Assembly (NCBI RefSeq): GCF_002953255.1
Contig: NZ_CP026498.1
Span: forward strand, 8,870,506-8,934,505
DNA length: 64,000 bases
DNA from: Streptomyces sp. CB01881
GTDB lineage: Bacteria; Actinomycetota; Actinomycetes; Streptomycetales; Streptomycetaceae
Direction of reading: 5' to 3'
The notes below the pieces were generated by a model, which ran no database searches, was not told the DNA's origin, and was given only the letters and a program-made list of their open reading frames with translations. Position numbers and translations under genes: made by a program. This document shows, in pieces, positions 7,631 through 15,411 of the stretch. Every line of letters starts with the position of its first letter. Positions within the stretch are counted from its first letter, which is position 1.

Positions 7631-7768
7631 TTGTTCGGCCCGGGGTATAGAGAGGCCCCCTGACGTCGGTGATCCACTCCCGCGCGGCCATGATGGCCGG
7701 GCGCCGTCCACTCCGCCCGGACGACGGCGAGGCGGCAGCGGCACGGCACGGACGAGGTGAGCAGGCGG

Positions 7769-8773
7769 ATGGACGCTTCGGCGCAGGCGGTCGGTTATCA
7801 CGGGCCGCCGCCCTGGCACTGGTCCGACCTGGCCACCTCGTGGACGGCCGAGCCGCTGGTGCTCACCGTCGCCGTACTGCTCGGCGGCTGGTACCTGTAC
7901 GCCGTGCGGACGGTCGCCCGGGTCGAGGGGGAGCGCTGGCAGCCGACCAGGACGGCCGCCTTCGCCGGTGGCCTGCTGCTCTGGGTCTGGGCGACCTGCT
8001 CCGGTCTCGGCGTGTACGAGCGGGTGCTCTTCACCGACCGCGCCGTCCAGGTCGTGCTGCTGCTGATGCTGGTCCCGCTGCTGCTCGCGCTCGGCGCCCC
8101 GGTCTCCCTGCTGGCCCGTTCCTCGCCGCCGCACCGCCGGGAGCGGATCCTGCGGGCGCTGCGCAGCCGTCCGTCCAGGGTGCTGATGTTCCCGGCCGTG
8201 TCGACCGCGTTGCTGCTGACTCCGCCGTGGCTGCTCTACTGCACCCCCTGGTACGAGGAGTCGCTGACCAGCCCGGTGGGGAACGCCGTGCTGCACCTGG
8301 CACTCGTCGCGCTCGGGCTGGCGTACTTCTGGCCGCGCCTGCAGATCGACCCGGTCGGGCACGAGTACCCGCACCTGGTCGGCCTGTTCATCACCTTCGC
8401 CGAAGTGATCTTCGACGCGGCCCTCGGCATCCTGTTGATCTACGGGGGCCACCTCGTGGCCGGGCACTACTACGAGGCCCTCGGCCGGCCGTGGGGACCG
8501 AGCCCGGTGCAGGACCAGACCTGGGGCGGCAACGCGCTCTGGGTGCTCGGGGACCTGGTCGGGCTGCCGTTCGTGGCCGCGCTGGTCCGCCGCATGATCG
8601 TGCAGGGGCGGGAGGAGAACGCCGCCGTGGACGCCGAGCTGGACGCCCGCTTCGAGGCGGCTGCCGCCGAGGCCCAGGCGGCGGGCGCACCGGCGGCGGA
8701 CGAGCAGGGCATGCGGCCCTGGTGGCTGGACGATCCCGGCCTGCGGCACCGGTACGGCGGGCGGCCGTCCTGA
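7769..8773 (+). CDS. Cytochrome c oxidase assembly (CtaG/Caa3-type) membrane protein
   Basis: This 334-residue protein matches the caa3-type CtaG family, linked to copper delivery or assembly of cytochrome c oxidase. Visible signs are the N-terminal PPPWHWSDLATSW motif, several membrane spans (for example VQVVLLLMLVPLLLALGAPV), the QIDPVGHEYPH loop, LFITFAEVIFDAALGI, and the DQTWGGNALW segment near the C-terminus typical of the family. The C-terminal 70 residues are charged and cytoplasmic. I use the ATG at 7769, with GAGG about 10 nt upstream; a GTG at 7757 is in frame and possible. The gene is transcribed away from the palindrome array, which may regulate it. Confidence 0.83.
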   Translation: MDASAQAVGYHGPPPWHWSDLATSWTAEPLVLTVAVLLGGWYLYAVRTVARVEGERWQPTRTAAFAGGLLLWVWATCSGLGVYERVLFTDRAVQVVLLLMLVPLLLALGAPVSLLARSSPPHRRERILRALRSRPSRVLMFPAVSTALLLTPPWLLYCTPWYEESLTSPVGNAVLHLALVALGLAYFWPRLQIDPVGHEYPHLVGLFITFAEVIFDAALGILLIYGGHLVAGHYYEALGRPWGPSPVQDQTWGGNALWVLGDLVGLPFVAALVRRMIVQGREENAAVDAELDARFEAAAAEAQAAGAPAADEQGMRPWWLDDPGLRHRYGGRPS

Positions 8774-8903
8774 CCGGTCGGCGCGGGTCCGCCGTGGGCT
8801 GCCGTGTCTCCGCCGTGGTCCGCTGCGGACCGTCGCCGTTGGACCCGTTCTGCCCTGCCCTGCCGCGCCCGGTCCGGCCGAATAACCGCAGGTCAAAAAC
8901 CGG

Positions 8904-8932
8904 TTGGCAGGGCCGGTGGTGCTCGTTACGGT
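8904..8932 (+). promoter_or_regulatory. Likely housekeeping-sigma promoter for small ORF and rsgA-like gene
   Basis: TTGGCA (8904-8909) and TACGGT (8927-8932) are separated by 17 bp, a good match to the principal-sigma pattern. It precedes the 24-codon ORF at 8995 and the GTPase gene at 9137, with a transcript leader of roughly 55 nt to the small ORF. Confidence 0.5.
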
Positions 8933-8994
8933 GTGAGCAGTCCATTCGGGGGCCGCACTGTTGCCGGCCCAAGGAGAAGCAGGAGGTGAGCCTC

Positions 8995-9069
8995 GTGGCT
9001 GTCGCTGTCGTCACGGCTGCCCTGAGCAGCGCTCGTACACACCACCTCTCCCTCCCGGCCGTCGGCTGA
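8995..9069 (+). CDS. Small upstream ORF (24 aa), possible leader peptide
   Basis: This short ORF has an unusually strong ribosome-binding site: GGAGG (8982-8986) stands 8 nt before GTG 8995, within AAGGAGAAGCAGGAGG. The product is a 24-residue peptide beginning MAVAVVTAALSS and ending RTHHLSLPAVG. A second in-frame GTG at 8986 exists but would overlap the ribosome-binding site. It ends 67 nt before the TTG of the RsgA-type gene. Such a good initiation site on so short a frame suggests either a leader peptide controlling the downstream gene or a small protein. I do not recognise the peptide. Confidence 0.5.
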   Translation: MAVAVVTAALSSARTHHLSLPAVG

Positions 9070-9136
9070 CACCGCCGCACTCGCGCGCGCAGCCGTAGCC
9101 CGGCGGGATCACTTTCCTCCCGAAGGGCCCACTGCG

Positions 9137-10276
9137 TTGTTCAACGCTGCCTCCGTTTCCTCTTCTCTCTTCACCTCCTCCGACCTCACCTCCTCCGCGA
9201 CCTCGGACTCCCCGCTGGTCGGCTATGGCTGGACGGCCGAGTTCGCGGAGTACTTCGCCCCGCTCGCCGAGGCCGGGCTGACGCCTGCCCGGATCGTCCG
9301 CGTCGACCGGGGCCAGTGCGACGCCGTGCTGGCCGACCCGGAGACGGGCGAGCTGCGCACCGTCCGGGCCGACACCCGGCCGGTCGGCGACGCCGACATG
9401 ATCAACTGCCCGTGCACCGGCGACTGGGCGGCCGTGGACCTCGCGGCCCAGCCGATGCCGGCCGTCGCGGCGCTGCTGCCGCGCTCCACCGCGATCATCC
9501 GCAAGGTGGCGGGCAAGCGCTCCGACGGCCAGGTGCTGGCCGCCAACGTCGACACCGTCCTGATCGCCGCCTCGCTCGCCGCCGAGCCCGACCTCGGCCG
9601 GATCGAGCGCTTCCTCGCCCTGGCCTGGGAGTCCGGCGCCGAGCCGGTCGTCGTCCTCACCAAGGCCGACCTGGTGGACGACGCCGACTTCATCCGGTCC
9701 GACGTCGAGTCCATCGCACCCGGCGTCACCGTGCTGGTGGTCAGCGCCGAGACCGGCGAGGGGGTCGACGTGCTGCGCGCCTGCACGCCGGGCACCACCG
9801 CCGTCATCGGGCAGTCCGGCGTCGGCAAGTCCACGCTGACCAACGTGCTGGCCGGCACCCACGTGATGGCCGTCCAGCAGGCCCGCGCGGTCGACCAGAA
9901 GGGGCGTCACACCACGACCACCCGCGAGATGATCCCGCTGCCCGGCGGCGGCGTGCTGATCGACACCCCCGGCCTGCGCGAGGTCGGCCTCTACGGCGGC
10001 GACGGCGTGGCGATGGCCTTCTCCGACATCGAGGAGCTGGCCGAGGACTGCCGCTTCCACGACTGCGGCCACCACACCGAGCCCGGCTGCGCCGTCCAGG
10101 CCGCCCTGGCCGACGGCACGCTCCCGCAGCGCCGGATGGACAGCTACCTCAAGCTCCAGCGCGAGAGCGAGTGGATCGCCTCCCGCTCGGACGCCCGGCT
10201 GGCCTCGGCCCGGCTGAAGAAGTGGAAGAGCATCACCAAGTCGGTGCGTGCTGCGGGAGGGCCTGTGAAGAAGTGA
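9137..10276 (+). CDS. rsgA: RsgA/YjeQ-type ribosome-associated GTPase
   Basis: This circularly permuted GTPase of 379 residues belongs to the family that checks 30S subunit maturation. The G motifs appear in permuted order: TKAD (G4), then GQSGVGKST (P-loop), then DTPGLREVG (G3). The C-terminal zinc motif reads CRFHDCGHHTEPGC with the expected Cys/His pattern. The only plausible start is TTG 9137, with GAAGG about 10 nt upstream; the first 30 residues are Ser/Thr-rich and not conserved-looking. Streptomycetes often carry more than one RsgA-type gene and this may be the second copy. A strong promoter and a small ORF precede it, and a hairpin follows it. Confidence 0.9.
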   Translation: MFNAASVSSSLFTSSDLTSSATSDSPLVGYGWTAEFAEYFAPLAEAGLTPARIVRVDRGQCDAVLADPETGELRTVRADTRPVGDADMINCPCTGDWAAVDLAAQPMPAVAALLPRSTAIIRKVAGKRSDGQVLAANVDTVLIAASLAAEPDLGRIERFLALAWESGAEPVVVLTKADLVDDADFIRSDVESIAPGVTVLVVSAETGEGVDVLRACTPGTTAVIGQSGVGKSTLTNVLAGTHVMAVQQARAVDQKGRHTTTTREMIPLPGGGVLIDTPGLREVGLYGGDGVAMAFSDIEELAEDCRFHDCGHHTEPGCAVQAALADGTLPQRRMDSYLKLQRESEWIASRSDARLASARLKKWKSITKSVRAAGGPVKK

Positions 10277-10284
10277 CCGCCGGC

Positions 10285-10308
10285 GGCCGGGCCCCTGGCG
10301 GCCCGGCC
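10285..10308. terminator. Hairpin after rsgA-like gene
   Basis: GGCCGGGCC (10285-10293) pairs with GGCCCGGCC (10300-10308) across a 6-nt loop, nine bases downstream of the GTPase stop codon. There is no U-tract, as usual in high-GC actinomycetes. Confidence 0.55.
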
Positions 10309-10453
10309 ACCCCGGCCGGACGTCGTCCGGCGGTTGTCCGTGGTCGTTCGGCCGGTGGTCGCCCGGCCCAAGCCGTCCGTTCGATGCGTCCGGTGGTCTC
10401 CCGGCCGCTGGCTTTCCGGCCGGGCGGCGAGGCGCGCCGCTAGCCTGAGGCCC

Positions 10454-11038
10454 ATGGAAGGGAACGAGATCGACGGGGTGGAGATCATCGCCTTCGCGGA
10501 CGCCGCGGCGTTCGAGAGCTGGCTCGCCGAGCACCACACCCGCCAGGAAGGCGTGTGGATCAAGCTGGCGAAGAAGAAGACCGGCATCCCGACGGTCAGC
10601 AGCGACGAACTGGTCGACCTCGGGCTCTGCTACGGCTGGATCTCGGGGCAGCGGAAGCCGCTCGACGCGCAGTACTACCTGCAGAGGTACGTGCCGCGCC
10701 GGCCCAGGAGCCTCTGGTCGTAGGTGAACGTCGACAAGGTGGCGGAACTGACCGCGGCCGGGCGGATGCGCGAACCCGGGTTGGCCGAGGTGCGCCGGGC
10801 GCAGCAGGACGGGCGCTGGGCGGCGGCCTACGAGTCGCAGAAGTCGGCGACGGTGCCGTCCGACCTCGCGGCGGCGCTCGAAGCCGATCCCGTGGCGGGG
10901 CGGGCGTTCGCGGCGCTCGACCGCACGGCGCGCTACCAGCTGATCCTGCCGCTGCTCCAGGCGCTCACGCCCGGGACCAGGCAGGCGCGGCTCGACCGGG
11001 TGGTGCGTACGCTCGCCGACGAGGACCGGACGGCGTGA
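10454..11038 (+). pseudogene. YdeI/OmpD-associated family protein, interrupted by in-frame TAG
   Basis: Two adjacent open stretches in the same frame, 10454-10723 and 10724-11038, together encode a normal-length (about 195-codon) YdeI-family protein. The first ends RRPRSLWS and the second resumes VNVDKVAELTAAGRM, exactly where the family normally reads W-S-K/Q-V/I-N. The TAG at 10721-10723 is therefore most simply a single-base change from AAG or CAG. Reading frame and codon bias are intact on both sides, so the lesion is recent or a sequencing error. The downstream part begins with GTG but has no ribosome-binding site of its own. The family (bacteriocin-protection YdeI type) has no firmly established biochemical role. 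Confidence 0.8.
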
Positions 11039-11041
11039 CGT

Positions 11042-11118
11042 GGCATGACCCCGGGGGTGTGGCATGACCCGCGGGGGTGCGACTGACCACGCAGGGTGCG
11101 GCATGACCCGGCGGGTCA
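11042..11118. repeat. Degenerate 19-20 bp tandem repeat, four units
   Basis: Units begin at 11042, 11061, 11081 and 11100, with the consensus GGCATGACCCcGGGGGTGc. The last unit runs into the stop codon of the ASCH gene (11116-11118). The array starts three bases after the end of the broken YdeI gene. No function is apparent. Confidence 0.65.
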
Positions 11119-11571
11119 GCGCAGGTCGGCCACCAGGCGGAAGCGCTCCAGGACGACGGGCGTCGCGTCGTTCACGGTGAAGTCCGGGTCCCCGACCGCG
11201 GCGCGCATCTGCTCGCTGTGCCAGAACCCCTCATGGGTGGAGCGCCATTCGGCCACCGTGGTGTAGCCCTCGCCCTCGTCGAGGGCGTGCTGGAGGCCGA
11301 CCTCGGCGAGCGGGACCACCTGGACGTCGGTCGTCTCGGTCACCGCGACCGGCCGGCCGTCCGAGTCGATCACCGCGTAGTGCACGCCCACCTGCGGCAG
11401 CGGGTCGCCCGCGTGCTCGTAGTCGGCGAGCAGACCGGTGGTGCTCGTCTTGGCGCCGCTCAGGACGGCCGCGACCAGCTGGTCGCGCAACGGCCCGGGG
11501 AAGGCGAACTCCCCGACCGGCAGCGCGGTGACCTTCGGGTCGTTCGGACCGGTGTAGGACTGCTCGCTCAT
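11116..11571 (-). CDS. ASCH domain protein
   Basis: This is a 151-residue protein with the ASCH (PUA-like beta-barrel) pattern. It has FPGPLRDQLVAAVLSGAKTSTTGLL near the N-terminus (the conserved GxKxxT of the family), then VTETTDVQVVPLAEV and an EGY...W...H.GFWH segment. ASCH proteins are thought to bind RNA or nucleotides, and some hydrolyse N4-acetylcytidine; the target here is unknown. The ATG at 11569-11571 is the natural start. It is a monocistronic minus-strand gene converging on the YdeI pseudogene. Confidence 0.8.
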   Translation of the reverse strand: MSEQSYTGPNDPKVTALPVGEFAFPGPLRDQLVAAVLSGAKTSTTGLLADYEHAGDPLPQVGVHYAVIDSDGRPVAVTETTDVQVVPLAEVGLQHALDEGEGYTTVAEWRSTHEGFWHSEQMRAAVGDPDFTVNDATPVVLERFRLVADLR

Positions 11572-11932
11572 GGGGGCTCCAGTACCGGGGCGGATGCTGA
11601 GGCGGTCAGGGGTGAGACGGCCAGAGGTGAGAGGGGCAGGGGATGAGGCGGTCGGGTGAGGCGGTCACGGGTGGGCGGCCGGCCGCGGTCGCCGACACCG
11701 GTCACAGTAGCTGCGGGGTGGGTACAGGGCACCCCGTTTTCCGCCCGGGTGCCGCGAGCCGCCCGGCCTGGTGCCGCCCTGCCGCGCGCGCTGCCCGGGT
11801 GCCGCGCGCCGCCCGGCCCAGTGCCGGGTCCCCGGAGAGCGGAGCCCCGTGCCGACCGTGCCGACCGCGCCCTCCACGCCCATGTCCGATATCCGCCAGT
11901 CGACCGCCCGCCGGTGCCGCAGACTGGACTGC
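11572..11932. other. Intergenic region upstream of Ada-AlkA
   Basis: This 361-bp divergent gap has no convincing gene. It contains a 26-bp direct repeat with one mismatch (11743-11768 and 11793-11818) and, at its right end, CAGACT a few bases before GTG 11933, a possible -10 for leaderless transcription of the repair gene. Open frames through it have low-complexity Arg/Pro translations and are not believable. Confidence 0.5.
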
Positions 11933-13459
11933 GTGATCGACGACGACATCCGGTACCGGGCCGTGGACAGCCGCGACGCCCGCTTCGACGGCGTCTTCTT
12001 CACGGCCGTCACCTCGACCGGCATCTACTGCCGGCCGAGCTGCCCCGCCGTGACCCCCAAACGCGCCAACTGCACCTTCTACCCCAGCGCCGCCGCCGCC
12101 CAGGGCGCCGGGTTCCGCGCCTGCCGCCGCTGCCGCCCCGACTCGGTGCCCGGCTCGCCGGAGTGGAACCACCGCGCCGACCTGGTCGGCCGCGCGATGC
12201 GGCTGATCGGCGACGGCGTGGTCGACCGCGAGGGCGTCGCCGGACTCGCCCACCGCCTCGGCTACAGCTCCCGCCAGCTCCAGCGCCAGCTCACCGCCGA
12301 ACTCGGCGCGGGGCCGATCGCCCTGGCCCGCGCCCGCCGCGCCCAGACCGCCCGGCTGCTGCTCCAGACCACGGCACTGCCGGTCACCGAGATCGCCTTC
12401 GCGGCCGGGTTCGCCTCCGTCCGGCAGTTCAACGACACCGTCCGCGAGGTCTACGACCGCACCCCCAGCGGCCTGCGCGCCGAGGTCACCGAGGGCCGGC
12501 GCACCGCCACCCCGGCCGGCGGCCTCACCCTGCGCCTCGCCTACCGCGGCGCGTTCGACAGCGACCACCTGGTCGACTTCCTCGCCCTGCGCGCGGTCCC
12601 CGGCGTCGAGGAGGTGGTCCCCGGCGGGCGGCCCGGTGTCCTCACCTACCGCCGCACCCTCGCCCTCCCGTACGGTCACGGCATCGCCGAGGTCGACGGG
12701 CTCGCACCCGGGGAGCCGCGCACGCGCGGGTGGCTGGACTGCCGGCTCTTCCTCACCGACCTGCGGGACCTGCCGACCGCCGTCCAGCGGCTGCGGATCC
12801 TCTTCGACCTCGATGCCGACCCGGACGCCGTCGACGAACAGCTCGGCGCCGACCCCGTGCTCGGCGCACTGGTCCGCTCCCGTCCGGGCCTGCGCTCGCC
12901 GGGCCACGTCGACCCGCACGAGCTGGCCGTCCGCGCCGTGCTCGGCCAGCAGGTCACCGTCGGCGCCGCCCGCACCCTGGCGGGCCGGCTCGCGGAGAAG
13001 TACGGCACCGCACTGCCCGAGCCCAGCGGCGGGCTGCGGTTGCTCTTCCCGTCCGCGGCGTCCCTCGCGGTGGCCGACCCCGAGGACTTCGCGATGCCGG
13101 CGGCCCGCCGCCGGGCGCTCACCGGCCTGTGCGCCGCCCTGGCCGAAGGCGTCGTCCGGCTCGACGGCGGGGTCGACCGGGAGGCCGCGGCCGCCGAGCT
13201 GCTCGCCCTGCCCGGTATCGGCCCCTGGACCGTCGGCTACCTGCGGATGCGGGCCCTCGCCGACCCGGACGTCTTCCTGCCCACCGACGTCGGCATCCGC
13301 CACGGCCTCACCCGGCTCGGCGCCCCCGGCGACCCGAAGTCCGCCGCTCGCGCGGCCGAGTCGTGGGCACCCTGGCGCTCCTACGCCGTCCACCGGCTCT
13401 GGGCCGGCGCCGCGGGCGACCACAGCACCGGAACGCAGAAGGAGAAGCAGGACGCATGA
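11933..13459 (+). CDS. alkA: Ada-AlkA fusion: methyl-phosphotriester sensor plus 3-methyladenine DNA glycosylase
   Basis: This is a 508-residue fusion for alkylation-damage repair. Residues about 1-80 form the Ada N-terminal zinc domain: DARFDGVFFTAVTSTGIYC followed by RPSCP and, further on, RACRRCRPD supply the four zinc cysteines, the first being the methyl acceptor. Residues about 85-190 form an AraC-type helix-turn-helix (RLGYSSRQLQRQL; EIAFAAGFASVRQFNDTVRE). The rest is AlkA: the N-terminal beta domain, then a helix-hairpin-helix LPGIGPWTVGYLRMRAL with the catalytic Asp in FLPTDVGIRHG. The protein can thus sense DNA methylation and excise damaged bases. GTG 11933 is preferred (leaderless); ATG 11882 would add a basic tail. 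The stop overlaps the ogt start. Confidence 0.9.
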   Translation: MIDDDIRYRAVDSRDARFDGVFFTAVTSTGIYCRPSCPAVTPKRANCTFYPSAAAAQGAGFRACRRCRPDSVPGSPEWNHRADLVGRAMRLIGDGVVDREGVAGLAHRLGYSSRQLQRQLTAELGAGPIALARARRAQTARLLLQTTALPVTEIAFAAGFASVRQFNDTVREVYDRTPSGLRAEVTEGRRTATPAGGLTLRLAYRGAFDSDHLVDFLALRAVPGVEEVVPGGRPGVLTYRRTLALPYGHGIAEVDGLAPGEPRTRGWLDCRLFLTDLRDLPTAVQRLRILFDLDADPDAVDEQLGADPVLGALVRSRPGLRSPGHVDPHELAVRAVLGQQVTVGAARTLAGRLAEKYGTALPEPSGGLRLLFPSAASLAVADPEDFAMPAARRRALTGLCAALAEGVVRLDGGVDREAAAAELLALPGIGPWTVGYLRMRALADPDVFLPTDVGIRHGLTRLGAPGDPKSAARAAESWAPWRSYAVHRLWAGAAGDHSTGTQKEKQDA

Positions 13460-13965
13460 GCACCACCGTCTACACCCACATGGAGAGCCCGTTCGGCCGG
13501 CTGCTGCTCAGCGGCGTCCTGCCGGAGGACGGCGGCCCGGCCGGCCTGGCCACCGTCACCGCCCCGGGCCAGAAGTACGCGCTCGCCGAGCCCGCCGACG
13601 ACTGGGTCCACGACCCGGAGGCCCTCGCCGAGCCCGTCGCCCAGCTCACCGCCTACTTCGAGGGCAGGCGCACCACCTTCGACCTGCCGCTCGCCCCTGT
13701 CGGCACCGAGTTCCGCCGGCAGGTCTGGGCCGCCCTCGACGCCGTCCCCTACGGCGAGACGGTCACCTACGGCCAGCTCGCCGACCTCGCCGGCGCCTCC
13801 CCGAAGGCCGTCCGCGCCGTCGGCGGCGCCGTGGGGGCCAACCCCCTGCTCATCGTCCGCCCCTGCCACCGCGTCCTCGGCGCCAACGGCACCCTCACCG
13901 GCTTCGCCGCGGGCGTGGACCGGAAGCGGTGGCTGCTGGACCTTGAGAGCGGGGCGCTGTTCTGA
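13456..13965 (+). CDS. ogt: Methylated-DNA--protein-cysteine methyltransferase
   Basis: This 169-residue suicide enzyme transfers the methyl group from O6-methylguanine to its own cysteine. The active-site motif IVRPCHRVLG is present, preceded by the helix-turn-helix region TYGQLADLAGASPKAVRAVGG and the FRRQVWAALDAVPYGE motif. The ATG overlaps the alkA stop (ATGA), so the two repair genes form a coupled operon probably induced through the Ada domain of the first protein; the induction is inference from family knowledge. A GGAGAAGCAGG ribosome-binding site lies inside the end of the upstream gene. Two hairpins follow the stop. Confidence 0.94.
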   Translation: MSTTVYTHMESPFGRLLLSGVLPEDGGPAGLATVTAPGQKYALAEPADDWVHDPEALAEPVAQLTAYFEGRRTTFDLPLAPVGTEFRRQVWAALDAVPYGETVTYGQLADLAGASPKAVRAVGGAVGANPLLIVRPCHRVLGANGTLTGFAAGVDRKRWLLDLESGALF

Positions 13966-13986
13966 ACCGGAGCGGGTCGGCCACGG

Positions 13987-14042
13987 GGCCTTCCGGAAGC
14001 AGCCGGAAGGCCTTCTGGCCGGTCGGCGGCCTGACCGGCCAG
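13987..14042. terminator. Tandem hairpins between convergent ogt and GNAT genes
   Basis: Hairpin 1 pairs GGCCTTCCGG (13987-13996) with CCGGAAGGCC (14003-14012). Hairpin 2 pairs CTGGCCGGTC (14015-14024) with GACCGGCCAG (14033-14042). Both stems are perfect and could work in either direction. A 17-bp imperfect direct repeat (around 14050-14085) follows. Confidence 0.7.
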
Positions 14043-14134
14043 CGGCGGCCCGCCCAACCGTCGGCGCTGCCCAACCGTCGGCACTGCTCGGCGGCCGGGG
14101 GCGGTGGTGCCGGGTGGGCGGCCGGCCCGGGGGG

Positions 14135-14671
14135 TCAGCCGGCCTCCGGACGCAGGTCGACGCGCCAGTCGTTGCTGCGCATGGGGCGGCCGGGCGGGAA
14201 CTCGAAGTCCGTCTCGCCCAGGAGGGTGAAGCCGGCCTTGCGGCAGACGGCGTTGGAGGCGGGGTTGCCGATGGACGGGAAGGCGTGCAGGTAGCGGTGC
14301 CGGGCCGAGGTGCGGGCGGCGGCGACGGCCAGGCGGACGGCGGTGGCGGCGATGCCGCGGCCCTGGTGGGGCGGGAGGACGTTCCAGCCCATCTCGTGGA
14401 CGGTCCGGCCCTGCCAGCTGCGGGTGCCGTAGCCGACGGTGCCGACGGCCTCGCCCGCGGCCCCTTCCACCACCCCCGGGAGCAGGACGATGCGGTACAT
14501 GCAGCCGGTGCCCGAGGGGACGAAGTCGAGGTAGCGGCGGTGGCGGACGAGGAGCTGCTCCGCCGTCTCCGGGCCGCCGACGTGCTGCTTCATCTCGGGG
14601 ACGTTGACCCGGCGGAGCAGGGCGAGGTCGGCGTCGGTCCAGGGTTCGAGGCGTACGTGCGCGGAGTCCAT
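14135..14671 (-). CDS. GNAT-family N-acetyltransferase
   Basis: This 178-residue protein has the RimJ/RimL-like GNAT layout. The N-terminus reads VRLEPWTDADLALLRR, the acetyl-CoA site contains VLPPHQGRGIAATAVRLAV (the Q/R-x-x-G-x-G/A signature), and a late IGNPASNAVCRKAGF motif is typical of the ribosomal-protein acetyltransferase-like group. The substrate cannot be inferred. The ATG at 14669-14671 is the clear start. It is convergent with the ogt operon and lies downstream of the MarR gene on the same strand, with 40 nt between them, so co-transcription with the MarR gene is possible. Confidence 0.85.
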   Translation of the reverse strand: MDSAHVRLEPWTDADLALLRRVNVPEMKQHVGGPETAEQLLVRHRRYLDFVPSGTGCMYRIVLLPGVVEGAAGEAVGTVGYGTRSWQGRTVHEMGWNVLPPHQGRGIAATAVRLAVAAARTSARHRYLHAFPSIGNPASNAVCRKAGFTLLGETDFEFPPGRPMRSNDWRVDLRPEAG

Positions 14672-14711
14672 CCCGGGACGCTAGCGGCGGCGGCGGCCCG
14701 GCGGCACCCGG

Positions 14712-15311
14712 TTATTCGGGAGCGGCCGGCCGGGCGAGGGCGCGGGCGAGGTTGTCGAGGGCGGGGAGCGCCTGCATGACGGCCTCGCGGTCGGCGGGGG
14801 AGAGGGTGTCGAGGGCGGCCGCGATGCGGCGTTCGTGGGCGCGCTGCCAGTCGTCGAGCTGGCGCCGGCCGGCCGGGGTCAGGGCGATCCGGGCGGTGCG
14901 GCGGTCGCCGGGGTCGGCCTGGCGGTCGACGAAGCCGGCTTCCAGCAGCTTGCCGACCAGGCCGCTGACGGTGTTGGGGGCGAGCCGCTGGCGGGCGGCC
15001 AGCTCGCCGACCCGCAGCGGGGCGGCGGCGAGTGACTGGAGGAGTTCGACCTGCGCCATCGGCAGGGACTCCCACGGGTAGTCGGTGCGGATGCTGCTGC
15101 GCAGGGCGCGGCGCAGCCGGGTGACCACGTCGGTGAGCCGCCTCGCGCGTTCGATCGCGGGGGGCGCCAGGTCCGCCTGGGGCACGGAGTCCGTCCGGGG
15201 CGCGAGGTCCGCCTGGGGTGCGCCGTCCGCCGGGAGTGCGAGGTCCGGACGCTCGGCGGCCTCGCGCTGTGGTCCGGCGGCGGGGTCGGGAACGGGCGGT
15301 GACGGCGACAT
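14712..15311 (-). CDS. MarR-family transcriptional regulator
   Basis: This is a 199-residue winged-helix regulator. The N-terminal 55 residues are Pro/Ala-rich and low-complexity, followed by a MarR core: LRVGELAARQRLAPNTVSGLVGKLLEAGFV (helix-turn-helix) and DRRTARIALTPAGRRQL (wing). It is divergent from the MFS transporter gene at 15412, with a 17-bp inverted repeat between them, the standard arrangement for a repressor of a drug-efflux gene. The ATG at 15309-15311 is used; the frame is open upstream through the promoter region, which is not coding. Confidence 0.87.
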   Translation of the reverse strand: MSPSPPVPDPAAGPQREAAERPDLALPADGAPQADLAPRTDSVPQADLAPPAIERARRLTDVVTRLRRALRSSIRTDYPWESLPMAQVELLQSLAAAPLRVGELAARQRLAPNTVSGLVGKLLEAGFVDRQADPGDRRTARIALTPAGRRQLDDWQRAHERRIAAALDTLSPADREAVMQALPALDNLARALARPAAPE

Positions 15312-15384
15312 GGCGGACAGCGTATCGCCTGGTGGCAGCCGCTCCGATGCTCCGATCATCTGATGGTCGGCTCGCAGAGGGAAC

Positions 15385-15401
15385 ATATCTGTATCCGATA
15401 T
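15385..15401. promoter_or_regulatory. Inverted repeat, likely MarR operator
   Basis: ATATC and GATAT arms flank a 7-bp spacer (TGTATCC) in an AT-rich patch ending 10 bp before the MFS start codon. Its position between a divergent MarR gene and an efflux gene makes it the best operator candidate. The MFS gene has no obvious ribosome-binding site and may be leaderless. Confidence 0.55.
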
Positions 15402-15411
15402 ATTTCGCCGT

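Noticed and set aside
11656..13965. 769-codon plus-strand frame spanning both alkylation repair genes
   Set aside because: Only its last part (13456-13965) is the real ogt gene; the remainder is a shadow of the Ada-AlkA frame.
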